A stretch of DNA of 64,000 nucleotides from Lachnospiraceae bacterium (lineage in GTDB: Bacteria > Bacillota > Clostridia > Lachnospirales > Lachnospiraceae). Under the pieces are notes generated by a model. The model worked only from the letters and a program-made list of their open reading frames with translations, did no database searches and had not been told where the DNA came from. This document shows positions 25,496 to 34,106 of the stretch, in pieces. The DNA lies in the NCBI GenBank assembly GCA_910575475.1, contig CAJTGD010000015.1, forward strand, positions 59,934 to 123,933. Direction: 5' to 3'. The position numbers were made by a program, and so were the translations under genes. The first letter of the stretch is position 1. Every line of letters starts with the position of its first letter.

Positions 25496-26653
25496 TCAGC
25501 GCCTTGTAAACTTCCGCAGTACCGGTACACAATTATATAATGTTTCCAGCGTATAGTCAATTTCTTCTTTTGTGGTAAACTCCGACATGCTGAACCGCAG
25601 CGTGGCGTCCAGATATTCCCGGGCCGCGCCGATCCCCTTGAGCACGCCGCTCACTGCAGGATGGTTGGAGGCGCAGGCGGAACCGGAGGACACATAGATC
25701 CCCTTCTCCTCCAGCGCATGGAGCAGCACCTCGCTGCGGACCCCCGCAAAGCCCACGCTGATGATGTGGGGCGCGCTGTTCTCATCCGTCAGTCCGTGGA
25801 TCGTCGTATTCGGGATCTTCGTGACCCCTTCCAGAAAATGCTCCTTCAATTCCCGCATCAGCGCCACCTTCATGTCCAGATCCCGGTAGATCATCTTCGA
25901 TGCCAGGCCGATCCCCGCGATCCCCGGAACATTTTCCGTGCCGGAACGGACATTTTTCTGCTGCTCCCCGCCGTACACGATGGGAGTGATCTTCACCCTC
26001 TCATTGATATAGAGGAAGCCGATCCCCTTGGGTCCGTGGATCTTGTGCCCGCTGGCGGACAAAAGGTCCAACCCCAGCCGCTTCGGATAGATCCTGTATT
26101 TCCCGAAGCCCTGGACCGCGTCCGTGTGAAATAAAATCGCCGGGTTATAGCTTTTGACGATCCTTGCCGCCTGTTCGACGGGCTGCACGGCTCCCACCTC
26201 GTTATTCACATACATGACCGACACCAGGACCGTGTCCTTGCAGAGCGCGTCCCGCAGGGCCTCCAGCTTGATCTGCCCGTTGGCGTCCACCGGAAGGTAG
26301 GTGACCCGAAAGCCCTCTTCCTCCTCCAGATGGCGCATCGTATTGAGGATCGCCGGATGCTCGATGGCAGACGTGATCAGATGATTGCCCGATCTGCGCG
26401 CAGCCCTTGCGGTTCCAATCAGCGCCAGATTGTCGCTCTCCGTCCCTCCTGAGGTAAAGAAAATTTCCTTTGCATTCACCTTCAAAAGCCGTGCGAGAAT
26501 TTCTTTTGATTCCTTGACATAGTGCTCCGCCTCCACACCCTTGCGGTGCATGGAGGAGGGATTGCCGTAATCCCTGCACATCACTTTATAAACCAGTTCG
26601 CCGACCTCCGGATAGCACCGGGTGGTCGCTGAATTATCCAAGTAAACTTCCAT
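25496..26653 (-). CDS. cysteine desulfurase, NifS/NifZ type
   Basis: 385 residues. PLP fold type I: FFTSGGTESDNLAL near the cofactor phosphate, SASGHKIHGPKG with the Schiff-base lysine, RSGTENVPGI, and SSGSACASN with the catalytic cysteine on the mobile loop. It releases sulfur from L-cysteine as a persulfide. It lies immediately upstream of thiI on the same strand, as nifZ-thiI in B. subtilis, so tRNA thiolation is the likely main use. No iscU or sufU scaffold gene is nearby. It begins with ATGGAAGTTTAC after AAAAGGAAAAG. Confidence 0.93.
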   Translation of the reverse strand: MEVYLDNSATTRCYPEVGELVYKVMCRDYGNPSSMHRKGVEAEHYVKESKEILARLLKVNAKEIFFTSGGTESDNLALIGTARAARRSGNHLITSAIEHPAILNTMRHLEEEEGFRVTYLPVDANGQIKLEALRDALCKDTVLVSVMYVNNEVGAVQPVEQAARIVKSYNPAILFHTDAVQGFGKYRIYPKRLGLDLLSASGHKIHGPKGIGFLYINERVKITPIVYGGEQQKNVRSGTENVPGIAGIGLASKMIYRDLDMKVALMRELKEHFLEGVTKIPNTTIHGLTDENSAPHIISVGFAGVRSEVLLHALEEKGIYVSSGSACASNHPAVSGVLKGIGAAREYLDATLRFSMSEFTTKEEIDYTLETLYNCVPVLRKFTRR

Positions 26654-26766
26654 GATACTTTTCCTTTTTTTATTTCTTACCTACAAAATATGATAGAACC
26701 GGGAGAGTCGTTCCTGATTCGCTGCGGTTACACGGCGCCGCGTGAGCAGTCATCTGCATGCCCTTT

Positions 26767-27501
26767 CTACTCCAAATGATAGAGCAGCATGGACAGTACC
26801 ACGAATCCGGCCGTTTCCGTCCGCAGGATCCGCCTCCCCAGCGTCACCGGCGCGGCGCCGCATTCCATGGCCTGCTCCACCTCCGCCTCCTCGAATCCGC
26901 CCTCCGGCCCGATAAAGATCCCCACCGACTGGCCCGGGCGGATCCCTTCAATGGCCTGCCGGGTGGATTCCATTCCTTCCGCCTTTTCATAGGGGATCAA
27001 AAGCACATCCAGCTCCCCGGCAAAGGCAAGCGCCTCGGAAAAGGCCATGACCTCCCGCACCTGTGGGATCCGGCTGCGTCCCGACTGCTTGGCCGCGGAT
27101 TCCGCGATGGCATTCCACCGCGCGGTCTTCTTCTGCGCTTTCTTCTCGTCCAGCCTGACCACCGTCCGGCCGGTCACCACCGGCACCACCTCATGCACCC
27201 CAAGCTCCGTGGCCTTCTGGATGATCAGTTCCATCTTGTCGCTCTTCGGAATCCCCTGGAACAGATATAGCTTCGAAGGAAGCTCCCGGTTTTCCTTCCA
27301 GGTATCCACGATCTCAAACCACACCAGCCCGTCCGTGAAGGACTCCAGCGCGCAGAGATACTGCATATCCTCCCCATCGCTGACCATCACCTGGTCTCCT
27401 GGCTTCATGCGGAGGACATTTTTGATGTGGTTCACATCCGGGCCTTCCACATAGAGCCTGCTTCCCTGTATCTGCGAATGTTGTATAAAAAAACGATGCA
27501 T
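26767..27501 (-). CDS. rsmE: 16S rRNA (uracil-1498-N3)-methyltransferase RsmE
   Basis: 244 residues with the N-terminal PUA-like domain (NHIKNVLRMKPGDQVMVSDG) and the C-terminal SPOUT knot (IGPEGGFEEAEVEQAM and LGRRILRTETAG). It methylates U1498 of 16S rRNA. It follows prmA by 42 bases on the same strand, a common arrangement in Firmicutes, and both act on the translation machinery. Confidence 0.95.
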   Translation of the reverse strand: MHRFFIQHSQIQGSRLYVEGPDVNHIKNVLRMKPGDQVMVSDGEDMQYLCALESFTDGLVWFEIVDTWKENRELPSKLYLFQGIPKSDKMELIIQKATELGVHEVVPVVTGRTVVRLDEKKAQKKTARWNAIAESAAKQSGRSRIPQVREVMAFSEALAFAGELDVLLIPYEKAEGMESTRQAIEGIRPGQSVGIFIGPEGGFEEAEVEQAMECGAAPVTLGRRILRTETAGFVVLSMLLYHLE

Positions 27502-27543
27502 TTTATCTCTCCTGTCTGTGCAGCAGATGTACCGGCGCTCCGT

Positions 27544-28494
27544 TTATTTCCTCGCCGTCACGGACACCCACTCGCCCTGGTAAGTCACCTCCAGGACTTC
27601 CAGCCCGGCCCGCTCCACTGCTTCCACGACCGTCTGTTCCTTGTCGTCAATGATCCCGCTGGTGATGTAGATCCCGCCCGGTTTCAGCCGGGACACGATC
27701 ACCGGGGTCAGCTCCACGAGCACGTCTGCCAGGATATTTGCCGCCACGATGTCATACTTCTCATATCCCACCCGCTCCTGGATCTCCGGGTCATTGATGA
27801 GGTTGCCGATCATGACCTCGTACTGGCCCGGACGGATGCCGTTTCCCTGCATGTTCTCATGGGTCGCCTCCACGGCACAGGGATCCAGATCTGTCCCCAC
27901 CGAATAAGCGGCCCCGAATTTGAGCGCCAGCATCCCCAGGATCCCGCTGCCGCAGCCCACGTCCAGGATTTGGGTCTGGTCGGTCACATATTTGCGGATC
28001 TGGCGGATGCAGAGTTGGGTCGTCTCATGCATCCCCGTGCCGAATGCCGTGCCCGGATCGATGTGGATGACCATTTTCTCACTGTCCTCCGGCTTCACAT
28101 CCTCCCAGGACGGAATGATCAGGATGTCATCCACATAAAACTGATGAAAATACTGCTTCCAGTTGTTCATCCAGTCCAGGTCCTCGGTCTGGGATTCCTC
28201 AATGGCGCCTTCCCCCACGTCCGTCCATGCGGAAAGCTCTGAAAGCCCGCTGCGCACCTCCGCAAGGACTGCCCCCGCATCCTCCTCTTCGTCCAGGTAA
28301 AAGCTTAAGTAAGCTACCCCGTCGTCCGCCCCGGTCTCCGGCAGGATATCCACAAACATCTGCTCCTTGTCCGCCGCGGTCAGGGGAACCTTATCCTCGA
28401 TCTCCACCCCCTGGATCCCAAGATCCATCAGCATGCTGCTGACAATATCCTCGGCTTCGGTTATCGTTTTCAAACGAAATTTATTCCATTTCAT
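27544..28494 (-). CDS. prmA: ribosomal protein L11 methyltransferase PrmA
   Basis: 316 residues from ATG 28494, with AGGAGG six bases upstream; the longer frame has no site. An N-terminal substrate domain is followed by the SAM domain: ILDVGCGSGILGMLALKFGA, GTDLDPCAVEATHEN and the AANILADVLVEL catalytic-region motif. The H and GTAFGTGMHETT segment just before motif I is diagnostic for PrmA. It trimethylates ribosomal protein L11. It is followed by rsmE. Confidence 0.95.
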   Translation of the reverse strand: MKWNKFRLKTITEAEDIVSSMLMDLGIQGVEIEDKVPLTAADKEQMFVDILPETGADDGVAYLSFYLDEEEDAGAVLAEVRSGLSELSAWTDVGEGAIEESQTEDLDWMNNWKQYFHQFYVDDILIIPSWEDVKPEDSEKMVIHIDPGTAFGTGMHETTQLCIRQIRKYVTDQTQILDVGCGSGILGMLALKFGAAYSVGTDLDPCAVEATHENMQGNGIRPGQYEVMIGNLINDPEIQERVGYEKYDIVAANILADVLVELTPVIVSRLKPGGIYITSGIIDDKEQTVVEAVERAGLEVLEVTYQGEWVSVTARK

Positions 28495-28553
28495 AATCGT
28501 ACCTCCTGATTTCAATGAAGCGCCCATTCACCTTCGTTCAGCGGCATGCCATC

Positions 28554-28572
28554 GGCAACCATTCTGCATACG
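28554..28572. repeat. REP-like intergenic repeat, copy 3
   Basis: GGCAACCATTCTGCATACG followed by ATGGTATAAA, between moaC and prmA. Two differences from the consensus core GGCAGCCTTTCTGCATACG. Confidence 0.6.
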
Positions 28573-28639
28573 ATGGTATAAAAAATACATATCCAGCCGC
28601 ACGCCTGCGCCGAAGCGTGGCCGCAACGGCCGCATCCCT

Positions 28640-29158
28640 CTACCACAGATGCAGCTCCTTTGCCTTCTGCGCGGTATTCTGATGGTTCTCATTGCGGATC
28701 TCCCCGCTTTTGCCGCCGGTCTTCCGGCAGAGATAGATCTCCCCGATCTCCATGGACTTGTCCAGCGCCTTGCACATGTCATAGATCGTCAGAAGGGCCA
28801 CGCTCACCCCGGTCAGCGCCTCCATCTCCACCCCGGTCTTGCCCGTCGTCTTCACCGTGCAGTAGCAGTAGATCGTAGATTCCTCGGGCGCCATCTCAAA
28901 CCGCACCCGGCAGTTGGTCAGAGGCAGGATATGGCACAACGGGATCAGCTCCGACGTCCGCTTGGCCCCCATGATCCCCGCCGTGGTCGCCATGCCCAGC
29001 ACATCGCCCTTTCCCACAGTCCCGGACCGGATCGCCTCGTACACCTCGGGGCTCACCTGGATCTTCCCGGTTGCCGCCGCCTCCCGGACCGTGTCCTCCT
29101 TATTCGTCACGTCTACCATGACTGCCTTTCCCTCTTCGTCAAAATGCGTCAGCCCCAT
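28640..29158 (-). CDS. moaC: cyclic pyranopterin monophosphate synthase MoaC
   Basis: 172 residues from ATG 29158, where AAGGGAG is six bases upstream; the ATG at 29164 abuts the site. MoaC features are MVDVTNKEDTVREA, KGDVLGMATTAGIMGAKRT, ELIPLCHILPLT with the catalytic His, and KTGVEMEALTGVSVALLTIYD. It converts the MoaA product to cPMP in molybdenum cofactor synthesis. No other molybdopterin gene is in the window, so it stands alone here. About 20 residues after the core (RNENHQNTAQKAKELHLW) look like a poorly conserved tail. Confidence 0.95.
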   Translation of the reverse strand: MGLTHFDEEGKAVMVDVTNKEDTVREAAATGKIQVSPEVYEAIRSGTVGKGDVLGMATTAGIMGAKRTSELIPLCHILPLTNCRVRFEMAPEESTIYCYCTVKTTGKTGVEMEALTGVSVALLTIYDMCKALDKSMEIGEIYLCRKTGGKSGEIRNENHQNTAQKAKELHLW

Positions 29159-29343
29159 GTCCATCTCCCTTTCCCCCGATCTGTTTCCTGTACCCGTTTT
29201 ACCTTCCCGGCTGCTTTCGTCCTCTGTTCCGCAAAAAACAGCCGTTTCGCTCCGTTCATCATGGTTTCGATTATACTGAAAACTGCCGGGCCTGTCAACA
29301 TTTTAGAAAATAACAGGCTGGCTGGTAGAATAATTGGAACTTC

Positions 29344-29383
29344 AAAAAAATACCCGCCGCCCAATTCCGCCAGGCAGCGGGTA
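29344..29383 (-). terminator. terminator of the ferritin/Bfd-like operon
   Basis: On the minus strand TACCCGCTGCC (29383-29373) pairs with GGCGGCGGGTA (29361-29351), one G-U wobble, followed by seven T (29350-29344). Confidence 0.9.
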
Positions 29384-29388
29384 ATCCT

Positions 29389-29571
29389 TTATTGTTTTGC
29401 TAAAAGCTTCTTCGTCAGCTTCTTCACCTTTTTCTTACATTTCCCGCAGCCCTTCCCGGCCCGAGTCATTTTCTTCACTTCCTTGAATGAGGAAGCCCCT
29501 TTTTCCACAGCGTCCGCCACGTCCCCCTTGGTCACCTGATAGCAGGGACAGATCACTTTCCGGCGGTTCAT
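29389..29571 (-). CDS. Bfd-like [2Fe-2S] protein (bacterioferritin-associated ferredoxin type)
   Basis: 60 residues. Cysteines are at 8, 10, 42 and 45 (VICPCYQVTKGDV and GKGCGKCKKK), a CxC-x31-CxxC pattern with the same spacing as E. coli Bfd (4, 6, 38, 41). The tail is strongly basic (KKKVKKLTKKLLAKQ). Bfd donates electrons to ferritins to reduce and release stored iron. It starts two bases after the stop of the ferritin gene and shares its terminator, so ferritin and its presumed reductase partner are co-translated. No clear ribosome binding site is present, consistent with coupling. Confidence 0.8.
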   Translation of the reverse strand: MNRRKVICPCYQVTKGDVADAVEKGASSFKEVKKMTRAGKGCGKCKKKVKKLTKKLLAKQ

Positions 29572-29573
29572 GG

Positions 29574-30086
29574 CTACAGTACCAGGGAAGGTGCGGAATA
29601 GACGCGCGCGCCCAGCTCATTGTCCAGCATATACAGGCTCTTCGGGTCATCTCCGAACAATTCGAATTTCTTAACCAGCGTCTCCGCGTTGTTTTCCTCC
29701 TCGCCCTGCTCCTTCACGAACCAGTCCAGGAACTGCATGGTGCGGAAATCCTTTACAGAATGCGCCGCCTCATAGATCGTGTGGATCAGTCCGGTCACAT
29801 ACTGCTCATGCTTCAAGCCCGCTTCCAGAACCGACTTCGCGTCGGTGATCTCAACAGACGGCTTGTCGATGGCCTCCAGAACCACCTTTTCCCCATTGTT
29901 CTGCAGATACTGCAGCATCAGCATCGCATGGTCACGCTCCTCCTGGGCCTGGATCCTGTACCAGTTGCCGAATCCATCCAGTCCTTCGTCATAATAATAA
30001 TTTGAAAAATCCAGATACAGGTACGCGGAATAAAATTCCTTGTTCACCTGCTGATTCAATAATTCTACCACTTTCTTATCCAACAT
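29574..30086 (-). CDS. ferritin (non-haem, FtnA type)
   Basis: 170 residues from ATG 30086 behind AAGGAGG; the ATG nine codons earlier lacks a site. It is a four-helix ferritin: NQQVNKEFYSAYLYL with the first ferroxidase Glu, QAQEERDHAMLML with E-x-x-H, and EQGEEENNAETLVKK with the later ferroxidase Glu residues. It stores iron as a 24-mer cage in the cytoplasm. The Bfd-like gene follows directly, so this operon holds both storage and release functions. A good promoter is seen at 30142-30170. Confidence 0.95.
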   Translation of the reverse strand: MLDKKVVELLNQQVNKEFYSAYLYLDFSNYYYDEGLDGFGNWYRIQAQEERDHAMLMLQYLQNNGEKVVLEAIDKPSVEITDAKSVLEAGLKHEQYVTGLIHTIYEAAHSVKDFRTMQFLDWFVKEQGEEENNAETLVKKFELFGDDPKSLYMLDNELGARVYSAPSLVL

Positions 30087-30141
30087 CTCTATATCCTCCT
30101 TCTGTACTTTCACGATCTCCTGACCGCTTTTTCCGTCCTCT

Positions 30142-30170
30142 ATTATACACTTCTGCTTTTGTTCTGTAAA
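30142..30170 (-). promoter_or_regulatory. promoter of the ferritin operon
   Basis: Minus strand TTTACA (30170-30165), 17-base spacer, consensus TATAAT (30147-30142). No Fur-box-like palindrome was noticed. Confidence 0.75.
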
Positions 30171-30226
30171 TATGGAAATCTTACAATATCACTGCCTGGC
30201 CGGCCATCCGGCCCCTCCCAAATTCA

Positions 30227-30255
30227 TTGACAATTAGTTTCAGGAATTTTATAAT
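30227..30255 (+). promoter_or_regulatory. consensus promoter of the RmlD-like gene
   Basis: TTGACA (30227-30232), exactly 17 bases, TATAAT (30250-30255): a perfect sigma-A consensus, about 30 bases before the ATG. Confidence 0.92.
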
Positions 30256-30286
30256 AAACCATGAAAAATAGGAATGGAGGTTCCCC

Positions 30287-31144
30287 ATGAAACGTTTACT
30301 GATCACAGGCGCGTCCGGCTTTCTCGGCAGACGGGCCGCAGCATTTTACAGCGAGACTTGCGAGATCTGTGCTCCCTCCCGCACTGAGCTGGACATCACT
30401 GATCTTGAAAATGTATATGCGGTATTCCGCCGTTTCAAGCCCCACTGCGTCATCCACTGCGCCGCCGTTTCCGACCTTGGCATGTGCGAAAAGGATCCCG
30501 AAGGCTCCTGGCGGATCAACGTAGACGGCAGCAGAAATATGGCCGCGGCCGCAGCAGAATTTTCCGCAAAATGCCTGCTCTGCGGCTCCGACCAGGTTTA
30601 TTTTGGAAATAGCATCAAGGGCCCCCACAGTGAAGAGGAACCCATCGCCCCTCCCACCGTTTACGGCCGGGAAAAGAAGGCGGCAGAGGAAGAATGCCTG
30701 GCCGTCAATCCGGACTGCGTCATCCTGCGCCTGACCTGGATGTACGACACCTGTACCCTGGCCCCGCAGGAGCACGGCGACTTTTTCCGGACGCTGGCTG
30801 ACCGGCTGCGGACATCGGCTCCTCTCAGCTATCCCGTTTACGACATTCGCGGCATCACCGACGTCAACGAGGTCATCCGCAATTTCAAAAGCGCCCTGGA
30901 ATTAAACGGCGGGATTTACAATTTCGGTTCCCCGAATCACAGGAACACCTACGAAACCGTCCGTGCCATGTTCACAGCCCTTGGATGGGATCCGCGCTCC
31001 CTGATAAAAAATGAAGAAGCCTTCGCCGCAGCTCCCCGGGATATCAGCATGAGCCCCGAAAAATTAAACAACAGCGGAATCACATTTTCTTCCACATTGG
31101 ACGCACTGGTGCGAAACGGGCGGATGGAGCAACCGTATAAGTGA
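30287..31144 (+). CDS. NAD(P)-dependent sugar reductase/epimerase, RmlD-like SDR
   Basis: 285 residues, extended short-chain dehydrogenase. The nucleotide fold shows ITGASGFLG at the N terminus, VIHCAAVSD with the conserved middle motif, and VYGREKKAAEE with the catalytic Tyr-x3-Lys. It resembles dTDP-4-dehydrorhamnose reductases, but no rmlABC genes are nearby, so the substrate is open. GGAGG precedes the ATG, and the promoter is a perfect consensus. The 3' end overlaps the convergent YfhO gene by 65 bases. Confidence 0.85.
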   Translation: MKRLLITGASGFLGRRAAAFYSETCEICAPSRTELDITDLENVYAVFRRFKPHCVIHCAAVSDLGMCEKDPEGSWRINVDGSRNMAAAAAEFSAKCLLCGSDQVYFGNSIKGPHSEEEPIAPPTVYGREKKAAEEECLAVNPDCVILRLTWMYDTCTLAPQEHGDFFRTLADRLRTSAPLSYPVYDIRGITDVNEVIRNFKSALELNGGIYNFGSPNHRNTYETVRAMFTALGWDPRSLIKNEEAFAAAPRDISMSPEKLNNSGITFSSTLDALVRNGRMEQPYK

Positions 31145-34055
31145 CATGCACTGCTTCCCGCACACGTCCCCCGAACACCTGGAAAAGCAGCAACACCACC
31201 CCCGCGACAGAGCACCAGGCTCCGGCCGTTCTCCCCGGCGCATGATAGACCAGTTTCACATCATGCCTCCCTTTTCCAATCTCAAATCCAAGGAATGCCA
31301 TATTCACCTTCTTTGCTTCCACAGTCTCCCCGTCCACCTGAACCTCAAAATTCGGATCATAGGGTATAGAAGTCACAAAGTACCCTTCCCTTTCCACATC
31401 CACGGAACCCGCGGTCACCTGCCCTTTTGTCTGCTCCCAATCCGGATGAAACTCCGACTGATACAGCCTGCCGCTCCGTTCCCGGTTCGTTTGCTTCCCC
31501 CAGTCTCCCAGAAAGCAGGTGAGCCCCGTGATCTCATAATCCCCCTTTCCAAATGAAAGCTCCGCCGACTGTTTCCCCTGTTCCAGCAGGACTGCAAAGG
31601 AAAAGGTGGTATTTCCGTTATAGTAAAAATGATTTCCGGCCGTCAGCTTATTTTGTTCCCCTTCCAGCCGCACTGCAACATCCTGCGACGGATGATGATT
31701 CTTGACCTGAAACTGCAGGAACAAGATCTGACCTGGCTCTGCCGCATCTGCCGGATCCGCGGCTCCACTGCCGGAATCCATCCCCAGCCTCGGCTCCTCC
31801 GCTTCCGCAGCTTCCGTTCCGGAATCCCCGCTCCGGTCCGGTTCCCGCCCATCCATTTCGCCAATTCCGGAAATCTCTGCCCGGACCGTCCCCGTCTTTT
31901 CCGCCCGGATCCGGTAACCGTCTCCCGTCTTTTCAATCTGGAGCGAATCACTGCTCTCCGCCGGCAGTACAATCTCCGCCGGTCTCAATGCCTGCCGGAC
32001 TTCCTCCAAGATCTGCCGCTCCATTTCTGTGCTTCCGCCGCCTGCTTCCCTGTCTTCCGTGCTTCCGCTTCCCGCTTCCCCGCCTTCCGTGCCTCTGGAT
32101 TCCGGTTCATCCTCTCCCGCAGGCCCAACCGCCCCATAAACCAGCGCCATCTGATGATAAGGAAAATCCAGCTCCTCATATGTATTTTCCGAAATTATCC
32201 GGTCCGTCACATAAGCCGCCGGAGCCGCACACTCATTTTCATAAATATCCATCCCATCCCTGCTTCTCACAAGCTCATATCCTGGGACCTCTTCCTCTGA
32301 GATCAGATACCGCACTCCCATCATCTGCCGAAATACCGGATTTTTTGACACGGACTGCATCAGGTCATTGCGGAAGGGCTCCTCCACCCCAAACACATCT
32401 TTCCGAAACCTCTGGTATCCCTCATTGTAGGAGGACGAATACACCGATGAAATATACTGCCTCCTATCCCAGACCCGGTTCAGATCTGCCGCGTTTTCCG
32501 ACTCGCTTCCTGCCTGCTCCAGCCGGTAAAATCCTTTGTCTCTCTCCAGGGTTTCCTCTACTGCCTGTCCAATCGCCGGATCCGTCACTGCTTCATAAAA
32601 CTCCCGGCTTTCCACCCGCCCTGCCTTCTCATGAAATACACTTCCATACAGGATCAGAAATACCACCGGAGAAGCCATCAAAAACATCAGCCTTTTTCTC
32701 CGCCAGAACAGCAGAAAGCAGCCCGTCATGATCGCTCCATCCGCCAAAAACAATGCTCCATACTGTGAAAATTCCGAATGTCTCTGCCCCAAGGCCAGAA
32801 GCCCCATCGTCATCAAAAACGGAACCATTCCCGCCGCAAACGAAATCTCTCTGTTTTCCAGCTTTTTTAAATAGCATGCTATCAGATAGCAGAGCAGAGG
32901 CAGGCACGGGATCAGCGCCTTATCCCGGACGTAGAGCCCTCCGTTCAGCGCCCATGCGAAAAAGGGAATTGTCAGAATGGCAGCACATCCCCAGGACAGC
33001 ACACGTTCCTCCGCCTTTTTATAAGTAAATCCCGTGATCAGAACCGTGATCATCAGAGTCGGCAGCCCGATCCCATAGGGTGTATAGATCAGCCTGTCCA
33101 CCTGCAGGTTCGGAATCCATACAGAAGCCAGGCTGACCCCGGCCTTGGCTCCTTCCCGTCCGGTCAGCGCCGCAGCGGTGGGAATCAGCAGAATCCCGCT
33201 CATCAGGACAGCAACCAGCATGGGCCATAAAAACCGGATCCCGTCCCGTAAAAACCCCGCTCCTCTTTTGTTTCTCTGTAAAATCACATAGCATACTATC
33301 TTTTCAGAAAATAGTTTATTTCCTTTTCCTCCCCTTCTTGTATTGCATGCTATGTTTTTACCCAAAAAACAGTTCCCGGCTTCTCTTCCGCTTTGCCCTT
33401 TTCCTTCCACATACCGGTATATCCCATACAGTACCAATACCAGCATTCCCCCGATACTGAAATAAAAGCTGGTCAGGATCATCAGAAACACACTGACCGT
33501 ATAGAGCAGCTTCCCGCCCTTTTCAAAGTAATTGTCCACTCCCCAAAATGCCATACACAAAAAAGGCATATAATTGACAAACATGATCTGACAATAGGAA
33601 TGAAAGATCATGGGGCCCGACAGAAGATACATCAGCGCCGTCATGAAGCTGATCCTGCCGGAAAATCCCCGTCTCAAAAGCCACCCGTAAAGCAGCTCCG
33701 CAGACGCCGTCAGGCTCACGATCGAAGCGCCCATCAGATAATCCCCCATTTTCACAGAAGGAAACAGATACGAGATCAGGATCACCGGACTGAACAGCCC
33801 ATAATAAGAAAAATGATAGATATTCTGCCCGCCTCCGATATTTGCCGCGAATTCCGGAAACAATTCCCCCGTTTCATAGAACTGCTTCCGAAAATAATCC
33901 GGGATCACACTGTGCTGACTGATCCAGTCCACATTCGAGCCAAAAATCCCAAATCTCCCGACGAAGCACCAGCAGAAGAACACCGACGCCAGCCCCAGCA
34001 GAAGGAAAGGCAAAACCCGCATGCAGCGCCAACTGTATTTCTGTCCGTACCTCAT
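31080..34055 (-). CDS. YfhO family multi-pass membrane glycosyltransferase
   Basis: 991 residues from ATG 34055 with GAGGAGGAG upstream. Many membrane segments (about 12) fill residues 12-500, with a large non-membrane region and a last segment near the C terminus (AWCSVAGVVLLLFQVFGG). YfhO proteins are GT-C-like enzymes; in B. subtilis YfhO takes sugar from the lipid carrier charged by CsbB and adds it to lipoteichoic acid. The GT2 gene upstream fits that partnership. Odd are two low-complexity inserts rich in G, E, S (around 640-690 and 730-790), with near-repeated units GEAGSGSTED / REAGGGSTEM, and a basic G-rich insert near residue 230-265. It overlaps the convergent SDR gene. Confidence 0.87.
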   Translation of the reverse strand: MRYGQKYSWRCMRVLPFLLLGLASVFFCWCFVGRFGIFGSNVDWISQHSVIPDYFRKQFYETGELFPEFAANIGGGQNIYHFSYYGLFSPVILISYLFPSVKMGDYLMGASIVSLTASAELLYGWLLRRGFSGRISFMTALMYLLSGPMIFHSYCQIMFVNYMPFLCMAFWGVDNYFEKGGKLLYTVSVFLMILTSFYFSIGGMLVLVLYGIYRYVEGKGQSGREAGNCFLGKNIACNTRRGGKGNKLFSEKIVCYVILQRNKRGAGFLRDGIRFLWPMLVAVLMSGILLIPTAAALTGREGAKAGVSLASVWIPNLQVDRLIYTPYGIGLPTLMITVLITGFTYKKAEERVLSWGCAAILTIPFFAWALNGGLYVRDKALIPCLPLLCYLIACYLKKLENREISFAAGMVPFLMTMGLLALGQRHSEFSQYGALFLADGAIMTGCFLLFWRRKRLMFLMASPVVFLILYGSVFHEKAGRVESREFYEAVTDPAIGQAVEETLERDKGFYRLEQAGSESENAADLNRVWDRRQYISSVYSSSYNEGYQRFRKDVFGVEEPFRNDLMQSVSKNPVFRQMMGVRYLISEEEVPGYELVRSRDGMDIYENECAAPAAYVTDRIISENTYEELDFPYHQMALVYGAVGPAGEDEPESRGTEGGEAGSGSTEDREAGGGSTEMERQILEEVRQALRPAEIVLPAESSDSLQIEKTGDGYRIRAEKTGTVRAEISGIGEMDGREPDRSGDSGTEAAEAEEPRLGMDSGSGAADPADAAEPGQILFLQFQVKNHHPSQDVAVRLEGEQNKLTAGNHFYYNGNTTFSFAVLLEQGKQSAELSFGKGDYEITGLTCFLGDWGKQTNRERSGRLYQSEFHPDWEQTKGQVTAGSVDVEREGYFVTSIPYDPNFEVQVDGETVEAKKVNMAFLGFEIGKGRHDVKLVYHAPGRTAGAWCSVAGVVLLLFQVFGGRVREAVHVTYTVAPSARFAPVRPMWKKM

Positions 34056-34106
34056 AGATCCGCTCCTCCTCTTTCCTGACTTCTCCACTACTTCTCTCTT
34101 ATCTTT

